From Neisseria sp. DTU_2020_1000833_1_SI_GRL_NUU_006 (lineage in GTDB: Bacteria > Pseudomonadota > Gammaproteobacteria > Burkholderiales > Neisseriaceae): DNA of 64,000 bases. Of the stretch, positions 8,334 to 17,979 are shown one piece after another. A program made the translations under genes and the position numbers. Position 1 is the stretch's first letter, and each line of letters begins with the position of its first letter. The notes under the pieces were generated by a model. That model saw nothing but the letters and a program-made list of their open reading frames with translations, did no database searches and was not told the origin of the DNA. Location of the stretch: positions 2,108,001 to 2,172,000 of the forward strand of contig CP135593.1 in the NCBI GenBank assembly GCA_032388755.1, given 5' to 3'.

Positions 8334-8398
8334 AAGGTCGTCTGAAAAGGCGGTTTCTATGAAATGAGAAGGGGAGGGCAAGTTTTTCAGACGACCTT
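8334..8398. terminator. Inverted DUS pair, long loop
   Basis: AAAGGTCGTCTGAAAA and TTTTTCAGACGACCTTTT about 35 bases apart, between the divergent acyl-CoA dehydrogenase and RNB genes, just before the RNB leader. It is more likely an uptake-signal pair than a terminator. Confidence 0.4.
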
Positions 8399-8468
8399 TT
8401 GTCCGTCTTTATCAACAAGAATCTGCTAAAATCGTCCGTTTCCCACTTCAACCTGACAGCAGCAATAC

Positions 8469-10331
8469 ATGAATATCTTTTACGAAGAGTCCGGCCAATT
8501 CAAAGTCGCCGCCATCGTCCAAAAAAACGACGCCACCTACCAAGTCGATACCCAACACGGCAAGCGCACCAAAGTGAAGGCGAATAATGTCTTTGCCGAG
8601 TTCGACGGCGATATGGCGGCGTTTTTGGAGAACGCGCAGGCGCAGGCGGCGGACATCGACACCGATTTATTGTGGGAAGTATGCGGCGAAGAAGAATTTT
8701 CCGCCGAAGCCATCGCCGAAGAATATTACGGTCATGCGCCGACCAAAACCGAGCTGGCGGCGACCTTGATTGCGCTGTACGCCGCGCCGATGTATTTCTA
8801 CAAAAAAGCCAAAGGCGTGTTCAAAGCCGCACCTGAAGAAACTTTGAAACAAGCGCTTGCCGCCATCGAACGTAAAAAACAACAAAACGCGCAAATCGAC
8901 GCTTGGGCGGAAGCCTTGAAACGCGGCGAGATGCCGTCTGAAATCGCAGCGGATTTGAAAACCATCCTGCACGCGCCCGACAAGCAGTCGCTGACCTACA
9001 AAGCCTTTACCAAAGCCGCCGACGCGCTGAAAACCTCCGCCTACGAATTGGCGAAAAAAACGGGCGGCATTACGTCCATCCCCCAATATCTGCAAGACGG
9101 TTTTGAAATCAAATACTTCCCCAAAGGAACAGGTTTCCCCGACCTCCCCCTGCCCGAAATGCCCGACCTGCCCAAAGCCGACGTTACCGCCTTTTCCATT
9201 GACGACGAATCGACCACCGAAGTCGATGACGCTTTAAGCCTGACCGATTTGGGCAACGGCACGAAGCGCGTCGGCATCCACATTGCCGCGCCGTCGCTCG
9301 CCATTAAACCAGGCGACAAAATGGAAAAAAACATCATGGAACGCTTGAGCACGGTCTATTTCCCCGGCGGCAAAATCACCATGCTGCCCGAAAACTGGAT
9401 TGCCGCGTTCAGCCTCGATGCGGGCGCGTACCGCCCTGCCGTCAGCATTTATTTTGATGTGGACAGCGAGTTCAACGTCGGCGAGCCGACCTGCAAAATC
9501 GAAGCCGTCAACATCGCCGAAAATCTGCGCATCCAAACCATCGAGCCGCATTTCAACGCCGAAACCGGCTTGGACGAAGCCGGCGAAATGATGTTCGCCC
9601 ATCATCAAGACCTGATTTGGTTCCACCAATTTGCCGTCGCCCTGCAAAAAGCACGCGGCAAATACGAGCCCGACCGCGCGCCGCAATACGATTACAGCAT
9701 TGAATTGGATGAAGAAGGCAAAGTCTCCGTCGTCCGCCGCGAACGCGGTTCGCCCATCGACATGCTGGTCAGCGAAATGATGATACTCGCCAACAGCACT
9801 TGGGCGCAGATGCTCCATGACAACGACCTGCCCGGCCTCTTCCGCGTGCAACCCGCAGGAAAAGTGCGCATGAGCACCAAATCCGGGCCGCACATCGGCA
9901 TGGGCGTGCAACATTACGGCTGGTTCACCTCGCCGCTGCGCCGCGCCGCCGACTACATCAATCAAAAACAACTCCTCAGCCTGATAGACGACACCGCCGA
10001 ACCGCTCTTCCAGCAAAGCGATGCCGAACTCTTCGCCGCACTGCGCGATTTCGACACCGCCTACGCCGCCTACGCCGATTTCCAACGGCAGATGGAAGCC
10101 TACTGGAGCCTCGTGTACCTGCAACAGCAAGGCACAAGCGAGCTGACCGCAACCATCCTCAAAGAAGACCTCGTCCGCATCGAAGGCCTGCTGCTGGTAA
10201 CCCGCGCCACCGGCATCCCGTTCGACGCGCTGCCCAAATCGCAAGTCCTGCTCAAAATCACCGAACTTGACCCCGAAAAGCAGTTTATCGCGTTGAATTA
10301 TGTGAAAGCCGTCGCACCTGCGGTTGCGTAA
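8469..10331 (+). CDS. RNB-domain exoribonuclease (RNase II family)
   Basis: 620 residues. The catalytic RNB block is visible at SIDDESTTEVDDALSL (about 240-255), with the Asp cluster that binds magnesium, and later in VQPAGKVRMSTKSGP and the conserved YGWFTSPLRRAADYINQ. It lacks a clear C-terminal S1 domain and starts with an unusual N-terminal part, so it is the shorter RNase II-like class rather than RNase R. It should degrade single-stranded RNA 3' to 5'. A canonical ATGCCGTCTGAA uptake motif sits inside the gene at 8932-8943. No strong ribosome-binding site seen. Confidence 0.88.
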   Translation: MNIFYEESGQFKVAAIVQKNDATYQVDTQHGKRTKVKANNVFAEFDGDMAAFLENAQAQAADIDTDLLWEVCGEEEFSAEAIAEEYYGHAPTKTELAATLIALYAAPMYFYKKAKGVFKAAPEETLKQALAAIERKKQQNAQIDAWAEALKRGEMPSEIAADLKTILHAPDKQSLTYKAFTKAADALKTSAYELAKKTGGITSIPQYLQDGFEIKYFPKGTGFPDLPLPEMPDLPKADVTAFSIDDESTTEVDDALSLTDLGNGTKRVGIHIAAPSLAIKPGDKMEKNIMERLSTVYFPGGKITMLPENWIAAFSLDAGAYRPAVSIYFDVDSEFNVGEPTCKIEAVNIAENLRIQTIEPHFNAETGLDEAGEMMFAHHQDLIWFHQFAVALQKARGKYEPDRAPQYDYSIELDEEGKVSVVRRERGSPIDMLVSEMMILANSTWAQMLHDNDLPGLFRVQPAGKVRMSTKSGPHIGMGVQHYGWFTSPLRRAADYINQKQLLSLIDDTAEPLFQQSDAELFAALRDFDTAYAAYADFQRQMEAYWSLVYLQQQGTSELTATILKEDLVRIEGLLLVTRATGIPFDALPKSQVLLKITELDPEKQFIALNYVKAVAPAVA

Positions 10332-10370
10332 GGAGAGGTATATAAAACATCGTCTGAAATCCGACGTAAG

Positions 10371-10470
10371 AAATCGTTACGTTGTTTACACCACAGGTTG
10401 AGAAAAATAAACCTGCAAGACCTCAAACGGTGTCGCCGTTCAAACTACGGTGTAAACGACGCGGCGATTT
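10371..10470. repeat. 100-bp element with 22-bp inverted ends
   Basis: The left arm starts AAATCGTTACGTTGTTTACA and the right arm, read on the minus strand, AAATCGCCGCGTCGTTTACA; 18 of 22 positions agree. Inner sequence can form two smaller hairpins. It sits between the RNB gene and the decayed mod copy. It may be a non-autonomous mobile fragment or the island border. I do not recognise it as a named neisserial repeat. Confidence 0.45.
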
Positions 10471-11423
10471 CCTATATACCGCCAGGTGGATTGTGTTGTG
10501 TACCGTTTAGCGTTGTCATTGTATAAATTCCGCTTTGTTGCACATCTTTATGCAATAAATCTCACGAAGTCCAAGCACCATGTGAGCCATTATCAATATT
10601 TTTATAACGAGCATTTGTTTCTTCTGTTCGCGGTAACAGTTTGATTTATAGTTCGGTAATATTTTTTGTATAACAAATCAGGTAGTCATGATTTTCCGGA
10701 AAATATTTGCATCATTTTAGGGCTGAATTTCTTTTCCCAAATGATTTGTTCTACAAAGTTCTCCGCCCGCAAACACTTCATCACACAACAGTTTCAACTG
10801 CGCCTGTTCGTTGTCGTCAATGCTGATAAAAATCACGCCGTCTTCGCGCAGCAGGGTTTTTGCCAGATGCAGGCGCGGCAGCATCATGGAGAGCCAGTTG
10901 CTGTGGTAATGGCCGCTGTCTTTGCCGTTTTTGCGCCACGCGCCTTGGAACACGCCGTCGCGCTTCAGGTAGCCCGCGTCGTCGGTATCGCCCACGCGGC
11001 AGACGTATTCTTTACGGCTTTCGGAGAATTTGTCGGGATAAATAAAGGAACCGTTGCCGGTGTTGTAGGCGGGCCGATGAAAATCATCTTCACGCTGCCG
11101 GCGTAGGATTTTTGCAGGATTTTCAGGGCTTCGAGGTTTTCGGCTTCGATAAACACGTGTTGCGTGCTATCGAAATCTGCGGGTTCTTCCTTGCAGGGGA
11201 CAGGGGACGAGGGTGCGGGAAGTGGGGCTTTGCAGGTTGAGATAGGCGGCGGTTTTGCCCGCCCAATCGATTTGATAACGTTCGCCCGCGTCAGCAAAGT
11301 TTTTCTGCGCCGAGAACGAGTTTGAGTTTTTCAAAGTCGATTTGGTCTTCGGAAAAGAGTTGTTTGAGTTTTAACATGTTGTTTTATTTTATAAATCATT
11401 TATAAATTTTGTTCGGTTGCCAT
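10471..11423 (-). pseudogene. Decayed type III mod gene with a different recognition domain
   Basis: On the minus strand ATGGCAACCGAAC (start 11423) repeats the start of the intact mod, but with only one ACCGA unit. The shared N-terminal part (MLKLKQLF, FIEAENLEALKILQKSYAG, GDTDDAGYLKRDGVFQGAW, FISIDDNEQAQLKLL) follows with several frameshifts; DPPYNTG has become GPPTTPAT. At about 10770 it diverges from the intact gene into a different target recognition domain: pieced across frames, NFVEQIIWEKKFSPKNDAKY, NHDYLICYTKN, LLPRTEETNARYKN, GAWTS and NPPGG can be read. The methylase C-terminus is missing. Not expressible, but a possible donor for domain exchange. Confidence 0.85.
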
Positions 11424-11571
11424 TTTTTCGCCTTTGCAATAGGGGTCGGAAGATAAGTTATTTTACTGGGATTGGCTAAGATACTGAAGCAGTATTAATA
11501 GGTCGTCTGAAAAATGTGAACTGCACCCCAAAAGTTGGACATCCCCTCCAACTCACAAGGTGCAGTTTTTT

Positions 11572-11922
11572 ATGGGCAAATATACATTACACTTCAAATA
11601 CCAAGCCATACTCCACTACCTGCATATACGCAGCCGACAGCGTACCGCAGACCACTACGGCATCTCACGAACCCACCTGAGACGATGGATACGCGCCTAT
11701 CAAGAAGGCGGTATCGGCGCACTCGAACATCCCCAATCCAAAACCATGCACCAACACCGCAAAAACCCCTTCATCGCAGATAAACTCGACCAAGAAAAAA
11801 CACAGGCAGAGCTTATCGAAGAGTTGTGCTATATGCGCGCAGAGGTCGCCTACCTAAAGGAGTTAAAAGCCCTCAGCCAAAAGCGGACCGCAAAGGACAA
11901 AGCCAAACCGTCCAAACACTGA
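11572..11922 (+). CDS. IS3-family transposase OrfA
   Basis: 116 residues from MGKYTLHF. A helix-turn-helix (RQRTADHYGISRTHLRRWI) is followed by a second basic segment and a leucine-zipper-like tail (LDQEKTQAELIEELCYMRAEVAYLKEL). OrfA binds the element ends; OrfB is normally reached by a -1 frameshift in the overlap, and the frames (A to B = -1) agree with this. A short AAAAG in the overlap could be the slip site. Confidence 0.85.
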   Translation: MGKYTLHFKYQAILHYLHIRSRQRTADHYGISRTHLRRWIRAYQEGGIGALEHPQSKTMHQHRKNPFIADKLDQEKTQAELIEELCYMRAEVAYLKELKALSQKRTAKDKAKPSKH

Positions 11923-12787
11923 GGGCGCAACACCCGCTCAAATACCTGCTGCACATCGCAAACCTGCCCAAAAGCAGCTTTTACTACCACCACCAAGACC
12001 GACCCGACCCCGACGCAGCCGACAAAGCCCTCCTTGTCGAAACCTACCGGCGGCATAAAGGACGCTACGGACAAAGGCGCATTGCCGCAGCATTGGATTG
12101 GAACCGCAAAAAAGCGGCGCGGTTGATGAAGCAGTTGGAACTGAAAGCCCTCATACGGGCGAAAAAAGCCTACCGCCATCCCGCCATGGGCGAAATATCG
12201 GAAAACCTCCTCAAACGCCGGTTCAAAGCCCGAAAGCCCAACGAAAAATGGCTGACCGACGTGACCGAACTCAAAGGGAAGGACGGCAAACTGTACCTCT
12301 CGCCAATCTTGGACTTGTTCAACCGCGAGATCGTCGCCTACGCCATGAGCCGCAGAGCCGACAGCGAAATGGTGAAGGAAATGCTCGAAAAAGCCGCCCC
12401 CGTCTGACTGATAAAGGAACGATGCTTCATTGCGAAATCGGTGCTGGCGAAGGAAATGTCCGCCCCCGTCTGACTGATAAAGGAACGATGCTTCATTCGG
12501 ACCAAGGTGTGCTGTACCGTACGGCGGGGTATAGGGAATTGCTTGCGGAGCATTCCATGGTTCAAAGCATGTCGCGTAAGGCGAACTGTTGGGACAATGC
12601 GCCGATGGAGAGTTTCTTTGCGGTGTTGAAGACGGAGTGTTTCTATAACGCAGGGGAATTGACGGTGGACGAATTGATGAAACAGATAGATGACTATATG
12701 GATTACTACAACCGGGAGCGTTGCAGTTTGAAATTGAAAAAGCCGAGTCCTGTCGCATACAGAACCCGGCTTGCACAGAGCGCCTGA
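11826..12787 (+). pseudogene. IS3-family transposase OrfB, frameshifted
   Basis: The N-terminal two thirds (HPLKYLLHIANLPKSSFYYH, then the DDE core LTDVTEL and SPILDLFNREIVAYAMS) stop at TGA 12405-12407. The rest (SDQGVLYRT, WDNAPMESFFAVLKTE, YYNRERCSLKLKKPSPVAYR) continues in another frame. At the break a 37-base segment occurs twice (12395-12431 and 12461-12497), giving a 66-bp partial duplication next to a C run. One base and the duplication separate it from an intact orfB, so autonomous transposition is unlikely. Confidence 0.85.
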
Positions 12788-12997
12788 ATAGGCTTTTATG
12801 AGTGTCCAAGATTTGGGGGCCAGTTCAGTTTTCAGACGACCTTTTCCTTTTAGCGCATTGCTCCTTCATCATACGGCAAAAGAAAGAAGGCCGGTAAACA
12901 TATTCATAAAAATTCAACTCAAAATATACCCGCTTCGCCGTTCCCGTAAAGACAGAAATAACGAAGCGGGTAAAGACGGAATAAAGCTGTTTTATGT

Positions 12998-15661
12998 TTA
13001 AATATCCGGCGAAAGGCCTGCCTCCAAACCGCTTATCGAATCCGTCTCCCGATATTTCAATCCGTCCAATGCCGCAAAATGCTGCTTGCCGCATTCGATT
13101 TTCAGCCGTTCGTTTTCGCGCAGCTTGCCCGCATCTACCCCCGCCTGAATGCCTTTGCCGGTATTTTTGGTTTCCGCAACGAAATACACTTTGTCCTGAA
13201 CCTGTTTTACCACCGCCCAATCGGGATTGTAGTTGCCCAGCGGGGTCGGGATTTTGAACCAGCCGGGCAGTTTGAAGTAAAACGCCACGCCGCCTTCATT
13301 TTTCGCATCATAATCCTCGCAATTTTGGGCAAAGGCTTTTTCCGTGCCGGAATCCAAGGGGATGTAGTTTTCGCAAATGGTTTTTTGCGGTTTTCTGATT
13401 TCGAATGTAAAGTCGTTTTCATAAAACTCGATGCCTTCGCGCTCCATGTCTTCCAACAGCTTTTGGTCGTACACTTCGCCGGTTTGTTCATACTCGATTC
13501 CTGCCGCCATCAGTGCGTACAGGCTGCGGTTTACCGCTTCGGCGGCAAGGTCGATGAAGCGTTGCGGGTTGCCTGCCACATCTTTCAGACGACCCGACTG
13601 TGTGATGATTTCATACACCGTGCGCCGCGTCAGCCCCGTTTTTCTTTGGATTTCGCCGAGTATATCCGGGATTTCCCATTGAACGTCCATGTCGCGGCTG
13701 TGGCTTTTAGTTTCAACCGTTTCGATACCCTTGGTTGATATTTGTTTCAAATGTGCTTTTTGGATGCGGATTTTCGGCTTCTGGATTTTGGGCAGGCCTG
13801 CTACTGCCGCCGAAGCCTGTTTAATCAATTCTTCCGTATCGAAGCGCACGCGGTAGCGCGTTTTGTATTTCAACTTGTCCCAAATTGCCTGAAATTCGGG
13901 GTCGAGCGGAAAATCTTTGCGGAATAGCTGTTTTTTCTTCTTATTGCCGTCCTTGATGTTTTCGGCGGCAAATTTAATACCGCATTCGTCTTCGTATTCC
14001 TTTTGCAGGTTGGCGGCAAACGATTCGTAGCTTTCGTTCGGCACCACGGTCAGTATGTTCACCTTTTCATTTTCATCTTCATCGCGCACGCGACGACCTT
14101 TCTGATTAACGGCTATACGCAGCCCGCGCCCGATTTCTTGGCGTTTTTTCAGCGGCGAGCGGGTTTCGTTGAGCGTGCAGATTTGGAATACATTGGGGTT
14201 GTCCCAGCCTTCTTTCAGCGCGGAATGGGAAAAGATAAAGCGCAGCGGGCTGCCGAAGGAAAGCAGGGTTTCCTTGTCGCGCATAATGAGGCGGTAGGTA
14301 TCGTTGTCCGCCTGCGTTGTGCCGTCGGTGTTTTTCAGACGACCTTTCTTGTCTTGCGAGAAATAGCCGCCGTGTACGCCTGTCGTATCGGTATTGCCTG
14401 CAAGCTCCCGATAGATTTCTTCAAACCAAAGGGCAAACTTGCCTGCTGTTCCGTCTGCCGCACGGTAGTTCTCCACGCGGTCGATGAAGAATAGCGACAA
14501 CACCTTAATCCCCAGCGGATTCAGCCGTTTCTCCTTCGCCAAATGCTCCCTTACCGTTTCGCGGATTTGGTTTTTCATGATTTCATCGCGCACCGCGTCG
14601 CCATCTCCGCCGCGCGTAATGATTTTACCGCTTGAGAACGCCAATTCCTGATTATCAAAATCCATGCCGTCAATGATGAAACCGTGGCGGTAGGCTTCGT
14701 TGCCGCCCGATTTTTCAAACAAATCGTCTCCCGATTTGACGGACACCTTTTTCTTCTTGGTTTCCTTTTTATCCTGATAATGAATGTTCAAATCGGCTTT
14801 CAGACGGCCTTTGGCCGCCTGCTTTACTTCCAGCAGCTCCGCAAATGCGCCGTTCACATCGTTTTCCGCCAATACCGGCAAGACTTCGATTTGCTTTACC
14901 AGCTTCAAATTGTATGCCTGCACGGGATTCAGACTGTAAACCTTGTGGTAAGGGTTTTTATGCGTTGCCGAATAGCGCAGGGTAAAGAGCGGATTGAGCG
15001 ATTCCAAGGCATTCAGACGACCTTCCGTTTCCATATTTTGCGGCTCGTCGATGATGACGATGGGACACGTTTCCTGAATAAACTTAATCGGTGCTTCCCC
15101 GCTTTCATTTACCTTGTTGATAACGTTTCCATCTTTTTCAAACGACTGGATGTTGATCACCAAAATCTCGATATGGTCGTTTACCGCAAAAGCGCGCAAG
15201 TCCGACAGCCGGCCGCTTGAATATTCCGCATAACGCATCACGGGCCTGCCAAACACCCCGTCAAAATGCACCTTCGTAATTTCCAGGCTTTTCAACACGC
15301 CTTCGCGTATCGGCACGCTCGGCACGACAATCACAAACTTCTTCCAGCCGTAGCGGCGGTTTAATTCGTAAACCGTACGCAGATAGACATAGGTTTTGCC
15401 CGTCCCCGTTTCCATTTCCAAAGAAAAATTCAGCCCGTGCGCTCCAATTTCCGTTTCAGGCTGTCCGTTTTGCTTTTGCACCGCATTCAGATTCCGGCCT
15501 AACGTTTCCCAATCTAAATCCAAGCCGTTGCCGACAAACCGCCCTGTCCCCTGACTGGTCAAATCAAATGTCCGGGCATGGTTCGGCTGCCCTGCAAAAA
15601 GATTCGCAACGGCATTTACCGCATCAAGCTGATAGGGCAGTTCTTCAAATTTCAGTTCCAT
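12998..15661 (-). CDS. res: Type III restriction endonuclease Res
   Basis: 887 residues, near the usual Res length. Superfamily 2 helicase motifs: Walker A METGTGKT near residue 86, IIDEPQNM as motif II, RYSATHK as motif III, and EIGRGLRIAVNQKGRRV as motif VI. The C-terminal nuclease shows the PD-(D/E)xK arrangement NPDWAVV followed by YFVAETKN. It would cut DNA in complex with Mod. It lies 186 bp downstream of mod on the same strand, with a NIME repeat between. It contains one canonical TTCAGACGGC uptake motif (14799-14808), unlike the local dialect, which hints at transfer. Confidence 0.95.
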   Translation of the reverse strand: MELKFEELPYQLDAVNAVANLFAGQPNHARTFDLTSQGTGRFVGNGLDLDWETLGRNLNAVQKQNGQPETEIGAHGLNFSLEMETGTGKTYVYLRTVYELNRRYGWKKFVIVVPSVPIREGVLKSLEITKVHFDGVFGRPVMRYAEYSSGRLSDLRAFAVNDHIEILVINIQSFEKDGNVINKVNESGEAPIKFIQETCPIVIIDEPQNMETEGRLNALESLNPLFTLRYSATHKNPYHKVYSLNPVQAYNLKLVKQIEVLPVLAENDVNGAFAELLEVKQAAKGRLKADLNIHYQDKKETKKKKVSVKSGDDLFEKSGGNEAYRHGFIIDGMDFDNQELAFSSGKIITRGGDGDAVRDEIMKNQIRETVREHLAKEKRLNPLGIKVLSLFFIDRVENYRAADGTAGKFALWFEEIYRELAGNTDTTGVHGGYFSQDKKGRLKNTDGTTQADNDTYRLIMRDKETLLSFGSPLRFIFSHSALKEGWDNPNVFQICTLNETRSPLKKRQEIGRGLRIAVNQKGRRVRDEDENEKVNILTVVPNESYESFAANLQKEYEDECGIKFAAENIKDGNKKKKQLFRKDFPLDPEFQAIWDKLKYKTRYRVRFDTEELIKQASAAVAGLPKIQKPKIRIQKAHLKQISTKGIETVETKSHSRDMDVQWEIPDILGEIQRKTGLTRRTVYEIITQSGRLKDVAGNPQRFIDLAAEAVNRSLYALMAAGIEYEQTGEVYDQKLLEDMEREGIEFYENDFTFEIRKPQKTICENYIPLDSGTEKAFAQNCEDYDAKNEGGVAFYFKLPGWFKIPTPLGNYNPDWAVVKQVQDKVYFVAETKNTGKGIQAGVDAGKLRENERLKIECGKQHFAALDGLKYRETDSISGLEAGLSPDI

Positions 15662-15712
15662 TTTTATTTCCTTCTATCCGCTGTCGCGCGGAAAATCTAC
15701 CTCTTTGCCGTC

Positions 15713-15807
15713 ATTCCCGCGCAGGCGGGAATCCAGACTTTTTTATTTCAAGAGCGTTTGAGAGATGCTGTAATTTCAAACTTCTGGATTCCCGCCTGCG
15801 CGGGAAT
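15713..15807. repeat. NIME unit flanked by perfect dRS3 repeats
   Basis: Perfect 20-bp dRS3 copies (ATTCCC-N8-GGGAAT) at 15713-15732 and 15788-15807 enclose a 55-bp core. It occupies the mod-res gap. dRS3 elements serve as recombination and phage-integration targets in Neisseria. Confidence 0.85.
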
Positions 15808-15846
15808 GACGGCAGACGGCACTTCCGGTTTCCCGCTTTCGGCTGA

Positions 15847-17854
15847 CTACACGCAATCGAACATCACGCCCGCGTCCTTCATCTGTAATACGGTATTGCT
15901 TTTGAGCGCGTCGTCGCCCTCGAACAGCCTGTCCAAGGCCGCCACCTTGACGGAATGCTTCGCCAGCACGGCATCAATCAAACCTTGATCCACACGTTCC
16001 AACAGGAAAGCGTACAGCCCGCCCGTATCCTCGTCTTCCACGAAATACACGTCGTCTGAAAACGAAACCTTGCAAGTCAACTTCAAACCCATACGCAGCA
16101 TCAATTCGTAGAGCAGATTTTCAGACGACGTTTCAGACAGCACGGAATCGATATTCAACGACAATTCGCGTTGCAGGGCTTCCGTATCCGACTGCTCGGG
16201 CTGCCGCCATTGTTTGAAACCGCTTTCGGCAAGTTTGAAAACTTTAAAACCCGTATCTATTTCCGATCCGTCTTGAAGGTCGTCTGAAATCTGCCTGCCC
16301 GCGCGGCGGATGCGTTCTTTGGCAATTTCGGCAATCGTGTCGAAACCCGCCTTGCGCGCTTCGGACTTTTCGTCGGTTTCTTCGGGGAGTTGGACACAGA
16401 TGAAACGGCGGCTGCCGCCGTCTTCGGCATTAAGCTGCATCACGGCGTGGGCGGTGGTGCCGCTGCCGGAGAAGAAGTCCATAATCAAATCCCCACCATA
16501 AACTTTAAAATTAATTAAATATTTTATTAAAGTGACAGGTTTAGTGTGATCAAATAAATCTACATTAAATATTTCTTTCAATTCTTTAGTAGCATCTTCA
16601 TTAGTGCCAACATTTTGTTCTTTTTTATTTATAACGGGAGTTGTAATATGATCCCGTATGAAGTTTGTTGGTCTTTTATTTCCTTTGTTTATTCTTTGGA
16701 AACGAATAGACATTTTTTCCGTTTTTGCTATAAAAGTTGTTCCATTGTTTATTTCCTCATCTAATTTTTTTTGTGTCCATTTAAATTCCCCTTTCAATCG
16801 TACATCATTTAACGGTTGCCCATTCTTAACTATAATATTATTTAATAAATTAACTTTTTCATATTCTCCAGAATATAACACCCCTTCTTCAATAAATTTT
16901 AATTTTAAAGAACTAGCAGGAAAAATTAATTCTCTTTTAGAATTTCCTGAATTTAAAAGAGGTTCATCGCCATCGCTCTGCATTTCGGCATTGTACTTTT
17001 CATTATCTCTATTCTTTTCATAGCACAATATATATTCATTTGTTTTCCGGGATTTATTAGATAAGCTTGGTGGTGTTGATGTTTTAACCCATGAAAAACA
17101 TTCAACAAAATTCTCCGCCCCAAACACTTCATCACACAACAATTTCAACTGCGCCTGTTCGTTGTCGTCAATGCTGATAAAAATCACACCGTCTTCGCGT
17201 AGCAGGGTTTTCGCCAGATGTAGGCGCGGCAGCATCATGGAGAGCCAGTTGCTGTGGTAATGGCCGCTGTCTTTGCCGTTTTTGCGCCACGCGCCTTGGA
17301 ATACGCCGTCGCGCTTCAGGTAGCCCGCGTCGTCGGTATCGCCCACGCGTCGGGCGTATTCTTCGCGGCTTTCGGAGAATTTGTCGGGATAAATAAAGGA
17401 ATCGCTGCCGGTATTGTAGGGCGGATCGATGTAAATCATCTTCACGCTGCCGGCGTAGGATTTTTGCAGGATTTTCAGTGCTTCGAGGTTTTCGGCTTCG
17501 ATAAACACGTTTTGCGTGCCGTCGAAATCTGCGGATTCTTCTTTGCAGGGAACGAGGGTGCGGGAAGTGGGGCTTTGCAGGTTGAGATAGGCGGCGGTTT
17601 TACCCGCCCAATCCAGTTGATAACGTTCGCCCGCGCCGGCAAGGTTTTCTGCGCCGAGGACGAGTTTGAGCTTTTCAAAGTCGATTTGGTCTTCACAAAA
17701 GACTTCGGGAAAGAGTTGTTTGAGTTTTAATATGTTGTTTTGTCTGAAATTATTTTCTAGATCGTGTATAATTTCGGTTCGGTTCGGTTCGGTTCGGTTC
17801 GGTTCGGTTCGGTTCGGTTCGGTTCGGTTCGGTTCGGTTCGGTTCGGTTGCCAT
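15847..17854 (-). CDS. modD: Phase-variable type III DNA methyltransferase Mod (ModD-like), OFF
   Basis: Start ATG at 17854 after AAAGGCG, then GCA and 15 ACCGA units. With 15 units the start frame reads through to TAA after 34 codons; the Mod frame (EIIHDLENNFRQNNILKLK onward) needs 13 or 16 units, the latter giving 670 residues. Downstream the frame is intact to the stop: DPPYNTG (motif IV), a variable recognition domain coded by AT-rich DNA (about 16500-17110), FFSGSGTTAHAVM (motif I) and a conserved C-terminus. Mod methylates adenine, partners Res, and when switching controls many genes in pathogenic Neisseria. The ACCGA unit is that of meningococcal modD. Confidence 0.9.
17774..17848 (-). 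repeat. ACCGA x15 phase-variation tract
   Basis: 15 exact copies, 75 bp, no interruption, immediately after the first two codons of mod. Slippage by one unit shifts the frame. The next length up (16) restores the full gene. Confidence 0.97.
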
Positions 17855-17931
17855 TTTTTCGCCTTTGCAATAGGGGTCGGAAGATAAGTTATTTTACTGG
17901 GATTGGCTAAGATACTGAAGCGGTATTAATA

Positions 17932-17973
17932 GGTCGTCTGAAAACCTTTTACGGGGTTTTCAGACGACCTTTT
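17932..17973. terminator. Inverted DUS pair between mod and recQ
   Basis: AGGTCGTCTGAAAA and TTTTCAGACGACCT with a loop and T run. It would terminate recQ transcripts and lies just upstream of the mod promoter region. The same left flank is repeated at 11501-11514 next to the IS. Confidence 0.65.
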
Positions 17974-17979
17974 TGATTG

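Larger units (their letters stand above)
11517..12827 (+). mobile_element. IS3-family insertion sequence (IS150-like), damaged
   Basis: 1,311 bp with imperfect 25-bp inverted ends beginning TGAACTG (11517-11541 and 12803-12827). It carries orfA and a broken orfB. No target duplication is apparent (ATG on the left, GTT on the right). Left and right flanks are AGGTCGTCTGAAAA and TTTTCAGACGACCT, so it appears to lie in the loop of an inverted DUS terminator, as still intact at 17932-17973. Confidence 0.85.

Noticed and set aside
11514..12830. Target-site duplication around the IS
   Set aside because: The bases at the two borders (ATG and GTT) differ, so none can be claimed.
17774..17848. CRISPR array
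   Set aside because: The only tandem array is a 5-bp microsatellite without spacers; no cas genes are present.
17666..17887. Plus-strand frame through the pentanucleotide tract
   Set aside because: A repeat artefact (FGSVR repeated); the tract belongs to mod on the minus strand.
10332..17975. Prophage
   Set aside because: The island holds only restriction-modification and IS genes; no structural, integrase or lysis genes.
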